Positions 47,285 through 55,063 are shown, counted from the stretch's first letter. The stretch is DNA of 64,000 nucleotides from Campylobacterota bacterium (GCA_040752835.1 JBFMGG010000006.1:234674-298673); one strand, 5' to 3'. Notes: generated by a model not told the origin, from the letters alone. Translations and numbers: made by a program.

Positions 47285-47537
47285 ATGCAAGATCCTTTAT
47301 GAAAGACGCAAGTTCAACTGAAAAGATCGCACCTACCATCGCCGTAATCAATGCAGGCAAAATTGAATCCATTGATTCGGCAATCAAGTTTGACAACATC
47401 AATGTCACGACAATCCCGGCCATACTGAAGCCGTAATAAACGATATGTGAATGAGCCTTCGCATAGTCTTCATCAGTCGGACGATAGTTCAATGCTTCGG
47501 CCACTCTTTTTCTATTTTCAGCGTCGTTTTTGTCCAT
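47259..47537 (-). CDS. Small membrane protein with two helices
   Basis: 92 residues with a polar N-terminus (DKNDAENRKRVAEALNYRPTDEDYAKA) and two hydrophobic segments (VYYGFSMAGIVVTLMLSNLI and ILPALITAMVGAIFSVEL). Not recognised. Lies in a run of short leftward genes that all look like element-specific envelope or accessory factors. Confidence 0.6.
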   Translation of the reverse strand: MDKNDAENRKRVAEALNYRPTDEDYAKAHSHIVYYGFSMAGIVVTLMLSNLIAESMDSILPALITAMVGAIFSVELASFIKDLAYGKFLDCE

Positions 47538-47551
47538 TTTTTACTCCTATA

Positions 47552-47815
47552 TCAGAATATATTGCGGTATTCCGCGTCATAAAAAAACCGCCCCTGCTCG
47601 ATCCATTTTTCGAGTTCTCCGAGCGCTTCACCGTTGATTTTTCCGGGAGTTCCTAAAGTATTCAAAAAGCACTTGACCCCATCTGTCCAAATCAAAAATT
47701 CCATGATTTTTCTTGAGTTGCAAATCGTATCGATTTCATCCATCATTTCTGGATTTACGACCTCTGCCCCAAGCGCTTTGAGAATCTGTAAATCAGTTTC
47801 ATTCAACTGGATCAT
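47552..47815 (-). CDS. Hypothetical small protein
   Basis: About 87 residues, soluble, no recognised domain (MIQLNETDLQILKALGAEVV, IMEFLIWTDGVKCFLNTLG, LEKWIEQGRFFYDAEY). I prefer the ATG at 47815, preceded by AAGGA and overlapping the upstream gene's end; a longer frame to 47860 would lie deep in that gene. Unknown role. Confidence 0.5.
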   Translation of the reverse strand: MIQLNETDLQILKALGAEVVNPEMMDEIDTICNSRKIMEFLIWTDGVKCFLNTLGTPGKINGEALGELEKWIEQGRFFYDAEYRNIF

Positions 47816-48155
47816 TGGCCATTCCTTGCAACTCTCGAAGATCATTAGCGGATAGTTCATTCATCCCCTGTTCCATCTCTTCGAGCATCTTCGCCGATTT
47901 TTCTTCTGCTACTTTTACCTTCTTCTGCTTCTCTTCGATTTTGTTTTCGGCTTCCTGCTTTTGTTCGCTCCAGTATCCGTTTGAGGTTTCACCCTCAAAC
48001 TCAGCGTTCATCTGCGCGAAATCACGATCGAAATTAACGTTACGCTCTTCGATTTTCACTTCCTGCTTCTCCTGTTGCTGTGCTACGTAGTAAAAAACAA
48101 ATGCGAGCGTCGGAGCGACGAAAGCAATTACTTTGAAAAAAGCACCAAAGTTCAT
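47799..48155 (-). CDS. Membrane-anchored coiled-coil protein
   Basis: 118 residues: an N-terminal membrane helix (FFKVIAFVAPTLAFVFYYVA) and a long charged coiled coil (about 28-105, rich in KIEEKQKKVKVAEEKSAKMLEEMEQ). Overlaps its upstream neighbour by 4 bp. Topology suggests a tethered rod on one face of the inner membrane. Role unknown; a part of an envelope assembly is possible. Confidence 0.6.
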   Translation of the reverse strand: MNFGAFFKVIAFVAPTLAFVFYYVAQQQEKQEVKIEERNVNFDRDFAQMNAEFEGETSNGYWSEQKQEAENKIEEKQKKVKVAEEKSAKMLEEMEQGMNELSANDLRELQGMANDPVE

Positions 48156-48421
48156 TTAAGCTCCTTCTCGATCGTTTCGATAGCTGCTTTTATCTTTGGC
48201 TGCTCGTAGGCATTTGCAACTTCGAAAGCAGCCGCGATCACTTCCGGCTTCGTGATGATCCTTCCGTCGGTATAGACATAATCATTTCCCGAATTGGAAA
48301 AGCATAAATAAACCAGCTTGTCATCACCGCGTTTGATAGGTTCCATAATTCCGTCGCATTGTGCCATCAGCTCCCCGGAAAAAATACACGCGGCCAAAGC
48401 CGCAATCATGATTGATCTCAT
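48152..48421 (-). CDS. Small exported protein
   Basis: 89 residues with signal peptide MRSIMIAALAACIFSGELMA and a 69-residue mature part containing two cysteines (QCDGIM, VYLCFSN), probably a disulfide pair. Overlaps both neighbours by 4 bp, showing tight translational coupling in the 49216-47081 operon. Function unknown. Confidence 0.6.
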   Translation of the reverse strand: MRSIMIAALAACIFSGELMAQCDGIMEPIKRGDDKLVYLCFSNSGNDYVYTDGRIITKPEVIAAAFEVANAYEQPKIKAAIETIEKELK

Positions 48422-48609
48422 AGAAGCCCCTTTTCGATAAGGCCGTATTCGAGGGCCTTGAGTTTGAGTGAGTCGAGGTCGATTTTTCCGTTTAGATATT
48501 CGACCGCATCTTTTCCCAGATCCGTAAAGGCTTTTTCCTCTTCACGTTTCGCCTGTTCGAGTAGCTTTTTCGCCTGTTCACGAAGTTCTTGAATTGATTT
48601 TTTTGCCAT
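48418..48609 (-). CDS. Small helical protein, MobC-like composition
   Basis: 63 residues, highly charged helix (AKKSIQELREQAKKLLEQAKREEEKAFTDLGKDAVEYLNGKI). The N-terminal QELREQAKKLLEQAKREEEK pattern resembles small mobilisation accessory proteins with conserved AKxL repeats, but the match is only compositional. ATG 48609 has AAGGGGG before it. Cytosolic. Confidence 0.5.
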   Translation of the reverse strand: MAKKSIQELREQAKKLLEQAKREEEKAFTDLGKDAVEYLNGKIDLDSLKLKALEYGLIEKGLL

Positions 48610-48619
48610 GAATCCCCCT

Positions 48620-49216
48620 TTAAAAAGTATATGTGAGGTATGCCGCTCCGCGGTCAAACCCGTTGAGATTGTCGTACTTGAAGAGAAGACCGGTCGAAGG
48701 AAGAATGTTGGTGACTCCCAGCGACGCGGTTGCACCTTTGCCCTCTCCGAAGCGATAGCCGACGCTTGCTTTCATGTTCGCGGTGCCGAGCCGGTAAAGG
48801 GGTAACGCTTCACCGAATCCGATTTCTCCGAAAACACCCTCTTCCTCGCGCCATTTGTCGTTTGCTTTCAGGTATCCCCCGGCGATATAAGCCGACCCGA
48901 TTCCCACATTGTTTTCCCAGACGGCACCGTATTTTTCAAAATTGCCGCTGTCTTTTTCGGCGATTACGGAAACGCCCATGGGCACCATGATTTCCACTAC
49001 CCCGGCCGTCTTTTCGCCGTCCATGGTCGCAGCGCCGATTCCGGCGGTTACGGTCATTTCCTTGCTGAAAGACTTTTGAGTGAAGCCTGCGTTGGCATTC
49101 ATATCCTGGAATGCAAGACCTTTGTTGTTGCAGCAGGAGACTCCTTCAAGTCCCCCCGCGGCTGCTCCGCTTGCGAGCACCATTGCGGCCGCTGCCGCTA
49201 CCATCGATTTTTTCAT
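48620..49216 (-). CDS. Small outer-membrane beta-barrel-like protein
   Basis: 198 residues. Signal peptide MKKSMVAAAAAMVLASGAAA, then alternating glycine/aromatic segments (VTAGIGAATMDGEKTAGVVEIMVPMGVSVIAEK, GSAYIAGGYLKAND, ASVGYRFGEGKGATASLGV) typical of beta strands, and a terminal YLTYTF that fits the C-terminal barrel-assembly signal. Length would suit an 8-strand barrel. First gene of a leftward operon under motif copy 5. An element-encoded outer-membrane protein might act in mating-pair stabilisation, exclusion or adhesion; this is inference. Confidence 0.65.
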   Translation of the reverse strand: MKKSMVAAAAAMVLASGAAAGGLEGVSCCNNKGLAFQDMNANAGFTQKSFSKEMTVTAGIGAATMDGEKTAGVVEIMVPMGVSVIAEKDSGNFEKYGAVWENNVGIGSAYIAGGYLKANDKWREEEGVFGEIGFGEALPLYRLGTANMKASVGYRFGEGKGATASLGVTNILPSTGLLFKYDNLNGFDRGAAYLTYTF

Positions 49217-49259
49217 ATTCAGTCCTTTGTTTTGATTTTCACTTACTATTCAAAAATTG
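49157..49259. repeat. 103-bp exact repeat, copy 2
   Basis: Identical to 46903-47005. Here it includes the last codons of traD, the promoter motif and the signal-peptide codons of the 198-residue protein. Confidence 0.95.
49246..49256 (-). promoter_or_regulatory. TTTGAATAG motif copy 5
   Basis: Minus strand TTTTTGAATAGTAAGTGAAAATC, 30 nt before the ATG at 49216. The TGA in the motif is also the traD stop codon. Confidence 0.55.
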
Positions 49260-51055
49260 ATCTCTTCATCAAAAAAACCTTTGAGATTTCCCAAATCTTC
49301 TTTTTTCTCTTCAGGGTTCTTTTGTTCAGCTTCGATTGTTTCTTCATTTTCGAGTTCCAGACCACTTCCACTTGGTTTTCCCTGGATCTTTTTCATCACC
49401 GCGATCTGCGCCTGCTTGTCAAATTCGCGTTTTACAAACGGTTCATTGATGACCGGCACTTTGACAACATCGATTTTGGTTTTGGTAACCCCTTCGATAT
49501 TTTTGATCATGACGAAAGCCGTCAATTCCGGAAGAGTCAGGATCTCGGAGTCTTTGACGACAAAATCATCCCGTCGCTGTTCCGAAAAGCTCAAACCATC
49601 ACGGTTTGCAGCGACACCCATCGAGATCGTTTGATTACGTTCAATAAACTCCTGCTTACCAAAACGCTTCGCGAAATACGCCGCCGCATCCGGCTCTTTC
49701 AGTTGAAGCACTGCAATCGACGCCGTATTGTTGATGACGGTACGCATATCTTCTCTTGAATAGATTTTTTCGAGCTGCTGGAAATCCTGGAACGCGAGCC
49801 AAACGCTTGCTCCTTTTGATCGTCCCAACTTCAAGAGATCAATCACTTTTGGAAGTTTTTGCAGAGCCGTAAATTCATCGAGGAAGGAATAAATTCTCCG
49901 ATCCAGGTTGTCCGGAAGATTGAGAATTTCCGAACCGAAAAAGTTGATGAAAAGTGAAAGCACCGGTTTAAATATTGCCTCCGTTTTTTCGGTGTTGGAA
50001 AGAAACAACGTACCGTTTCCCTCTTTGATCCAATTTCGGATTGAAAAGTCTCCATCATCGAGAAAATCGATAAAGGCCATCTGAGCCTGAAGCGTCATGT
50101 ACGAGTCTTTTTTCGCTGCGAATTCTGCACCCTTGCCATAGTCTGCAATTACTTCCGCCAACTCTTCCCCGCTCTTGTTCAGCAAGTGCCGAATGGAAGC
50201 ATTTGTGGTAAGCTCATTGTCCCAAAGGTAAAGCATGATCGATTCAAGAATCATCCGAGCCGAGTTCTGCCAAAACGGATCTTTTGCAGGAATATCGGGA
50301 ATCAGCCAGTTACAAAAATTCTTCAGATCCATAATGTCATGAATATCGTTCCAAACGGTCCATTTAAGCGATCTCGCGTCCATGGGATTGAAGATCAAAT
50401 CCCGTCCCTCTTTGTAAAACTCTGAAATCCAGTCCCCTTTGATGTCATGAACAAGGTTTTTACAATTGGGGTTGCTTGTAGCTTTCAGCATCGTTGCTTT
50501 CAGCGTTTGGGTTTTTCCAGATCCGGCTGAACCGATAATCATTACATGAGAAGTTTCAACCGTTTTTGGAAGAGGAATTTTCCCCAACTTGAAGTTGTGC
50601 TCAACGTTTTTCGTTTTTCGGATTTGTTCTTCTTCGCTAACAAAAATCGCACCACGTTCATAAACCGATTTGCCCATCTTAACGCTTTGCTTCGCGATCA
50701 ATTTATATCCAATCGCCATCGTGCCTATGAGGATGGGTGATGTTATCAAAAATAGATTCCAAAGATCATCCGCAAGCTGCGAAGAAGCCATACTCGCCGC
50801 TTTTGAAACAAGTTCGCTGTATGCCGTTTCCGCGAAAAGTATTCCGGGAAATTGCTCGAAATACAGTTTGATAAATTCGACCTTATCACTGAGACTTGCA
50901 ATCTTGTAGATACCCATTTTTACAATCAGATAAATCGCAGCACTCTGTAGAATCAGCGCAGCCAAAAGCAAAAAAATCAAACTCTTCAGTGCCATATTTA
51001 CTTGGTTCATGGTTGTCTCAAACCATACGAACCAACCTGTCTGTTTTTGTTTCAT
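49250..51055 (-). CDS. traD: Type IV coupling protein (TraD/VirD4)
   Basis: 601-residue conjugation coupling ATPase. Two N-terminal membrane helices (MALKSLIFLLLAALILQSAAIYLIV and LWNLFLITSPILIGTMAIGYKL) precede the motor domain with Walker A GSAGSGKTQTLKA (about 173), the family block LIPDIPAKDPFWQNSARMILESIMLYL, and Walker B RIYSFLDEFTALQKLP (about 390). It would hand the relaxase-bound DNA to a secretion channel. No channel genes (virB4 or similar) occur in the window. Follows the RHH gene by 12 bp. Confidence 0.92.
   Translation of the reverse strand: MKQKQTGWFVWFETTMNQVNMALKSLIFLLLAALILQSAAIYLIVKMGIYKIASLSDKVEFIKLYFEQFPGILFAETAYSELVSKAASMASSQLADDLWNLFLITSPILIGTMAIGYKLIAKQSVKMGKSVYERGAIFVSEEEQIRKTKNVEHNFKLGKIPLPKTVETSHVMIIGSAGSGKTQTLKATMLKATSNPNCKNLVHDIKGDWISEFYKEGRDLIFNPMDARSLKWTVWNDIHDIMDLKNFCNWLIPDIPAKDPFWQNSARMILESIMLYLWDNELTTNASIRHLLNKSGEELAEVIADYGKGAEFAAKKDSYMTLQAQMAFIDFLDDGDFSIRNWIKEGNGTLFLSNTEKTEAIFKPVLSLFINFFGSEILNLPDNLDRRIYSFLDEFTALQKLPKVIDLLKLGRSKGASVWLAFQDFQQLEKIYSREDMRTVINNTASIAVLQLKEPDAAAYFAKRFGKQEFIERNQTISMGVAANRDGLSFSEQRRDDFVVKDSEILTLPELTAFVMIKNIEGVTKTKIDVVKVPVINEPFVKREFDKQAQIAVMKKIQGKPSGSGLELENEETIEAEQKNPEEKKEDLGNLKGFFDEEINF
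49424..49452. repeat. 29-bp traD segment duplicated at 55014
   Basis: Exact 29-bp match to 55014-55042 in direct orientation. Here it is coding sequence in traD; there it lies in the leader of the 648-residue gene. Confidence 0.9.
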
Positions 51056-51067
51056 CTTTCCTTCTCT

Positions 51068-51418
51068 CTATAGTTTTTGTTGGAGCGCCAGAAGCGTCGC
51101 TCCAATCTTGTCGAGGATCGCTTTTGTCTGATCCCGAGCCACCTCATTTTTCTGAACGAGCTCATCAAATTTCCGCTCAACGCTTCGCCTCTCATCAATA
51201 TGGATTTCAAGAACACGCAGCATCTTTTCTTCTACCGCCTTTTCGAATTTCTTTAGACGATGTTCAAGCAACGCTTCGAATTCGTTAAGCTCTTGGATGT
51301 GTTTGTCGTTTTGAATTTTCTCTTCCACCGCTTCACGGACAAACTGGTAAACACTCTTACCTGACTCCGTGATTTTTGCAGCTACCGCATCATCAAGACG
51401 AGCTTCTACACGCTTCAT
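51068..51418 (-). CDS. Ribbon-helix-helix relaxosome accessory protein
   Basis: 116 residues. N-terminal MKRVEARLDDAVAAKITESGKSVYQFVREAVEEKI has the strand-helix-helix spacing of ribbon-helix-helix DNA-binding proteins such as MobC/TraY. The remainder is a long coiled coil. It is directly upstream of the coupling-protein gene and directly beside a structured intergenic region, the classic position of an oriT-binding accessory protein. Start at 51418 has AAAAGGAG. Confidence 0.75.
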   Translation of the reverse strand: MKRVEARLDDAVAAKITESGKSVYQFVREAVEEKIQNDKHIQELNEFEALLEHRLKKFEKAVEEKMLRVLEIHIDERRSVERKFDELVQKNEVARDQTKAILDKIGATLLALQQKL

Positions 51419-51446
51419 TGTTCTCCTTTTTATTGGTTTTCAATCT

Positions 51447-51458
51447 CTATTCAAAAAA
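51447..51458 (-). promoter_or_regulatory. TTTGAATAG motif copy 6 (RHH-traD)
   Basis: Minus strand TTTTTTGAATAGAGATTGAAAACC, 29 nt before the ATG at 51418. Confidence 0.55.
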
Positions 51459-51641
51459 TGACAATCGACGGGTAATTTTGAGAGGTATGTCGGGTATGGT
51501 AAAAAGGGATTTTGTAAAGGCACATACCCGACGGAACGACGGGCAAGACAAACCGCACGGTGGGCGTGATGTCTGTATATAATCAATTCTCCCCTCTGGG
51601 GCGGGGGGCATTTTGTGAATTGAAGCACTATGAAATAGTGC
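51459..51641. other. Candidate origin of transfer
   Basis: Noncoding region between the RHH gene and a terminator. It holds a 10-bp inverted repeat GTCGGGTATG (51489-51498) with CATACCCGAC (51523-51532), 24-nt loop, and a second, GCACTAT-GAA-ATAGTGC (51625-51641), with a C/G-rich patch (CCCCTCTGGGGCGGGG) between. Inverted repeats next to an RHH/traD operon are typical of oriT. No known nic sequence was recognised, so this is a positional inference. Confidence 0.45.
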
Positions 51642-51646
51642 AAAAT

Positions 51647-51685
51647 AACAAAATAAAAAAGAAGATCGTCGTCTATAACGACGAT
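51647..51685 (-). terminator. Intrinsic terminator after 51707 gene
   Basis: Minus strand ATCGTCGT-TATAG-ACGACGAT, a perfect 8-bp stem, followed by CTTCTTTTTTATTTTG. It ends the leftward operon whose last gene stops at 51707. Confidence 0.85.
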
Positions 51686-51706
51686 CCACCTAAAAAGGGA
51701 AATTAG

Positions 51707-52600
51707 TTATTGAACAGAGGGAATCAACCCTTGAAGGTTGGCAGTATCTTTCGTTGAAGACGATTCGGAGACACTTGAGGATTTGTTGATTGACAAATCT
51801 TTAGAAGTGGTTGACTCTTCTTCTTTCGCCAGTTCGATAGAGGTTGTATCCGAATCATTGATTGCAACTTTGAAGTTTGAAGTCGTTCCAAACATCGTGT
51901 TGTAGCCATACAAAAGATTGTTTCCCAGCTTCAACTGATTCTGGGGAAAATCAAAAAACAAACCTCCGCATTTGATCTGATTCGTCGAGCCAAAAAACTG
52001 ACATTCAGCTTTAAGCGATCTGCTCACCTGAGCAAGTTGACTTTTTAAAATCGGATCGGTAATGTTTTCCGCATTTCTAAATGCCAAAACCGCCGACTGC
52101 TGCAACTGTTGCGTCGAAAAACTTTTTTGCCGCTTCACGATTTTTGAAAAATCGATGTTGGCTTGAGCCATCCGCGCACCGTTGTAGGCCAGGCACCCGA
52201 CGTATCTTTTGAATTCTGTTTCATCCATTTCGGCGCGTTTAATCGGTGCATTATTCCGCGCAATTGCGTCATAGTATTCCTGAAGCGTAAGGTTGATCAT
52301 CCCGTCTGCCGTTTCGGTTGTAAGATCAAAACTCAAAACGGTTTTTGGATTTTTGACGCATTCGGAAGCAAGCGAAAAATAGATCGGATAGGTATCGAAA
52401 GTGATTTCCTGCGATACCGATTTTTGCAACGACGCATTTGAAGATTCGCGTTTACTCTGCTTTTTCTCTTTTGCTTTTTTGATCGAGATAGAAGCATCCT
52501 GTTTGATGTTTCTTTCATTGCCGGTTTCGACCGAAGCGTCAACTGCAAAAAGATTGACAACCAATGCGGTCGAGCACAAGATAGAAAGTGTTTTTACCAT
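51707..52600 (-). CDS. Exported hypothetical protein
   Basis: 297 residues. Signal peptide MVKTLSILCSTALVVNLFA. The mature part starts with a Lys/Ser-rich stretch (KKAKEKKQSKRESSNASLQKS), has four cysteines in the folded centre (ASECVKN, YVGCLAY, KAECQFFG, IKCGGLFF) and ends in a Ser/Thr-rich tail. Not recognised. Overlaps the lipoprotein gene by 7 bp and forms the end of an operon with the lipoprotein and the 648-residue exported protein. Periplasmic or surface location expected. Confidence 0.6.
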   Translation of the reverse strand: MVKTLSILCSTALVVNLFAVDASVETGNERNIKQDASISIKKAKEKKQSKRESSNASLQKSVSQEITFDTYPIYFSLASECVKNPKTVLSFDLTTETADGMINLTLQEYYDAIARNNAPIKRAEMDETEFKRYVGCLAYNGARMAQANIDFSKIVKRQKSFSTQQLQQSAVLAFRNAENITDPILKSQLAQVSRSLKAECQFFGSTNQIKCGGLFFDFPQNQLKLGNNLLYGYNTMFGTTSNFKVAINDSDTTSIELAKEEESTTSKDLSINKSSSVSESSSTKDTANLQGLIPSVQ

Positions 52601-53049
52601 GGCTGTCTCCGTTCTTTTGCTTTATTGAGATATTCTTTTTCCGCGACACGATCAATAGCGTAGCTTCTTGAGTCTCCCCACGTTTCCTTGTAATCAAAAT
52701 ACGGCTCCCCTTCAACAGTACATTTTCCAAAAGAAACTTTGACTGTTGAATTCTTTGATGCACCGGGACGCAAAAAGCCCGAGTACCACATAATAGGCAC
52801 AGCTACAACTTTTTCGGATGATGACCAAACACCGTTTTGCGAAGCGCAAAAACCTTTAAAATCGTCATCGAAAGCCCGTATATTTTTCCCGACGTATTCA
52901 CCTCCCCCGGAGGCGGTACGCATCAGCCCAAGCTCACGGAATAGATCACTCGGGGTCTTGTAACGATCGTAGTGCAGGTTCGGCCCTTTTGAAGCCGAAC
53001 AACCGATCAAAAGAAGAGTTCCCGCCATGATGAAAAGCGTTTTAATCAT
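52594..53049 (-). CDS. Element-encoded lipoprotein
   Basis: 151 residues. Lipobox in MIKTLFIMAGTLLLIGCSAS (Cys17). The mature part has two further Cys (KGFCASQNG, FGKCTVEG) and aromatic segments (VPIMWYSGFLRPG). Overlaps the upstream 648-residue gene by 4 bp and the downstream 297-residue gene by 7 bp. Probably anchored in the outer or inner membrane. Function unknown; could be a structural part with its operon partners or an entry-exclusion factor. Confidence 0.65.
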   Translation of the reverse strand: MIKTLFIMAGTLLLIGCSASKGPNLHYDRYKTPSDLFRELGLMRTASGGGEYVGKNIRAFDDDFKGFCASQNGVWSSSEKVVAVPIMWYSGFLRPGASKNSTVKVSFGKCTVEGEPYFDYKETWGDSRSYAIDRVAEKEYLNKAKERRQPW

Positions 53050-54992
53050 CTTTTCCCCCCTGTCATAATCTTGCGTAAATATTTCTCTTTGAAATCATCT
53101 TCATTAAGCGACTTGTGCGCTTTTGCAATCTCCTCACATTGTGATTTTGAAGGGGTTACAAAAGTCAAATTGCGCTTCGTAATTTCAACACCATCACCTT
53201 CGGAGTCATTGCGGATCGCTTTTGCACAATCTCTGAAATTGAAACCATTTTCATCCTTGAATGAATTTTTATCGGAAGCAAGCAAGGACACACCACTGGT
53301 TGCAACAGCAGCAAGTGCACCGGCAAAAATCTTTGCTCCGGAGATTTCAGAGACGGTCTGTTTTGGCGACGCGTATTTTCCACCAAGATCAATCGATTGG
53401 TTGCAGACGTCGATTGAGTCTTTTTCTTTTTTCTCTATTTCATTGAGTTTGATAGCGGCCGCAACGAGATCGTTCTTGTCCGCTTCGATACAAGTGCCAT
53501 CCGCATTTGATATCCATAGACCAGTTGGAAAATATTTGTCCACGAACTCGTTATTCCGTTGCTCCAAATCCGCTTTTTCAGACTCGGGTGTTCTATTCGG
53601 AAAAAACCACTTTCCAATCTTTAAACCACCGTCGTTTTTCAACTGATGACAAACGTCGTTATCTATGGCATAGAACACTTTTGGCGACAAGCCATCCCCG
53701 TAAGCGATAATCCCGCGCCTTGCAATGTTTTCACCGCGCACGACATTCATCTTTTTATACCCGAAGTTTTGATTTTCAAAATGAGCGACGCGGCCAATTT
53801 CCATTACGCTTGTGCATCCGTTGCCAGGGTTTGATACCCATTCCCCGGCTGGAGCATCTTGTGTAGAGATTTTATTTGGATTGACAAAATACGCAGCCTT
53901 CTCGACCGGTACAAGCTGCTCACAACGGGAAGGATCATCCGCAAAAGTACGATCTGCTATCCAAAGCAGAGTCGGATCATGCGGCACCGTCGTATAATAA
54001 TTCCAAGCCAAAGAACGCTCCTGCGCGATCCATTTATCTGCTTTGTAATCATATTTTTTTTCAACCTGGTCATTGAAATAACGTTCGTCGATCGGCAATC
54101 CTCCGATACGATCATTTCGTGTAATTGGCTTGTTTTTGCCTTCGTGAATTCGCAGCGACAAATACAGTCGCTGTTTCTCTCGACGTTGAGAGCGCACATG
54201 TTTGAGCATCTGTTCAGCTGATACATCGGCAACAGCTTTGATCTTTTGTCCCTGCTGGCGACATTCAAACCACGAAGCTTGAGATCGAAACCTTTCTGTG
54301 AGGTTTTTTGTTTTTTGATCCGGCGTCCACCCTTTCGTCACATCACGTTCGAAAGCTTTTGTCAGTTCTTCAAACCGTCGATCCCCGTCCATCGCCAGCT
54401 TCTGAAGCCAATACGCTCCAGCAATGGCTATCGCTCCCATATCCAACTGCTGATTATCAACAATGTATTCACCAATGCTATCAGATGCGATATTAACCGT
54501 TGATCGTTCAATGAACCATTTGAGGAACAAAACATTTTTATCGATTTTAGCCGTTTGGGAAACCTTTTCAATACGTTTCAAAAAATCAGTATTTGCTGCT
54601 TTTGACAAATCAAAAACCCAACCAGAAAACGACAAAGGGAACATTTCATAGCGTTTGCTATTTTTGACCTGAATCGTTACACCGTTTGTTGTGACGATCG
54701 GACAAATGTTTTTTCGAGCTGTTTCATTGGCCTGTTCCATCATCGCCCTCGAAGTAGCTTCCGCGGCTTCGAATTCCCCGGATGGCCCTTTCATTGTATC
54801 CGGTGTAGCAATATAAGCTGCGCCCACATAGCAACCAGAATCACTTGAAATTTTTCCTGGATCTTTTTCAAAATCACTCGGAACGTATATGACACTATAT
54901 CCGTTAGTCCCATCTGTTACAAACTGTTGAGCGTGCGCCATTTCGCTCAACAACACAATCGCAGCAGTCGCCGCCAACATTGATTTTTTCAT
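53046..54992 (-). CDS. Large exported protein, function unknown
   Basis: 648 residues. Signal peptide MKKSMLAATAAIVLLSEMAHA, related to that of the 198-residue outer-membrane-like protein. The mature part has about ten cysteines spread along it (SGCYVGA, KNICPIV, FECRQQ, SRCEQLV, NGCTSVM, NDVCHQL, GTCIEAD, DVCNQS, RDCAKAI, SQCEEIA), which points to an oxidised periplasmic or surface protein, and a hydrophobic patch near residue 560 (AKIFAGALAAVATSGVSLLA). No family recognised. Heads an operon with the lipoprotein and the 297-residue protein, under motif copy 7. Confidence 0.6.
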   Translation of the reverse strand: MKKSMLAATAAIVLLSEMAHAQQFVTDGTNGYSVIYVPSDFEKDPGKISSDSGCYVGAAYIATPDTMKGPSGEFEAAEATSRAMMEQANETARKNICPIVTTNGVTIQVKNSKRYEMFPLSFSGWVFDLSKAANTDFLKRIEKVSQTAKIDKNVLFLKWFIERSTVNIASDSIGEYIVDNQQLDMGAIAIAGAYWLQKLAMDGDRRFEELTKAFERDVTKGWTPDQKTKNLTERFRSQASWFECRQQGQKIKAVADVSAEQMLKHVRSQRREKQRLYLSLRIHEGKNKPITRNDRIGGLPIDERYFNDQVEKKYDYKADKWIAQERSLAWNYYTTVPHDPTLLWIADRTFADDPSRCEQLVPVEKAAYFVNPNKISTQDAPAGEWVSNPGNGCTSVMEIGRVAHFENQNFGYKKMNVVRGENIARRGIIAYGDGLSPKVFYAIDNDVCHQLKNDGGLKIGKWFFPNRTPESEKADLEQRNNEFVDKYFPTGLWISNADGTCIEADKNDLVAAAIKLNEIEKKEKDSIDVCNQSIDLGGKYASPKQTVSEISGAKIFAGALAAVATSGVSLLASDKNSFKDENGFNFRDCAKAIRNDSEGDGVEITKRNLTFVTPSKSQCEEIAKAHKSLNEDDFKEKYLRKIMTGGKR

Positions 54993-55013
54993 ACTTTCCC
55001 CTTTTATTTGTGG

Positions 55014-55042
55014 TTCGCGTTTTACAAACGGTTCATTGATGA
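55014..55042. repeat. 29-bp copy of traD sequence in gene leader
   Basis: Exact copy of 49424-49452, between the motif copy 7 and the start of the 648-residue gene. Confidence 0.9.
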
Positions 55043-55051
55043 TTTGTATTT

Positions 55052-55063
55052 CTATTCAAAAAA
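55052..55063 (-). promoter_or_regulatory. TTTGAATAG motif copy 7
   Basis: Minus strand TTTTTTGAATAGAAATACAAATC, 60 nt before the ATG at 54992; the leader is lengthened by the 29-bp traD fragment. Confidence 0.55.

Noticed and set aside
51440..51689. Two overlapping short leftward frames in the oriT candidate region
   Set aside because: No RBS, no protein-like features, and they cover the inverted repeats, a terminator and the promoter motif.
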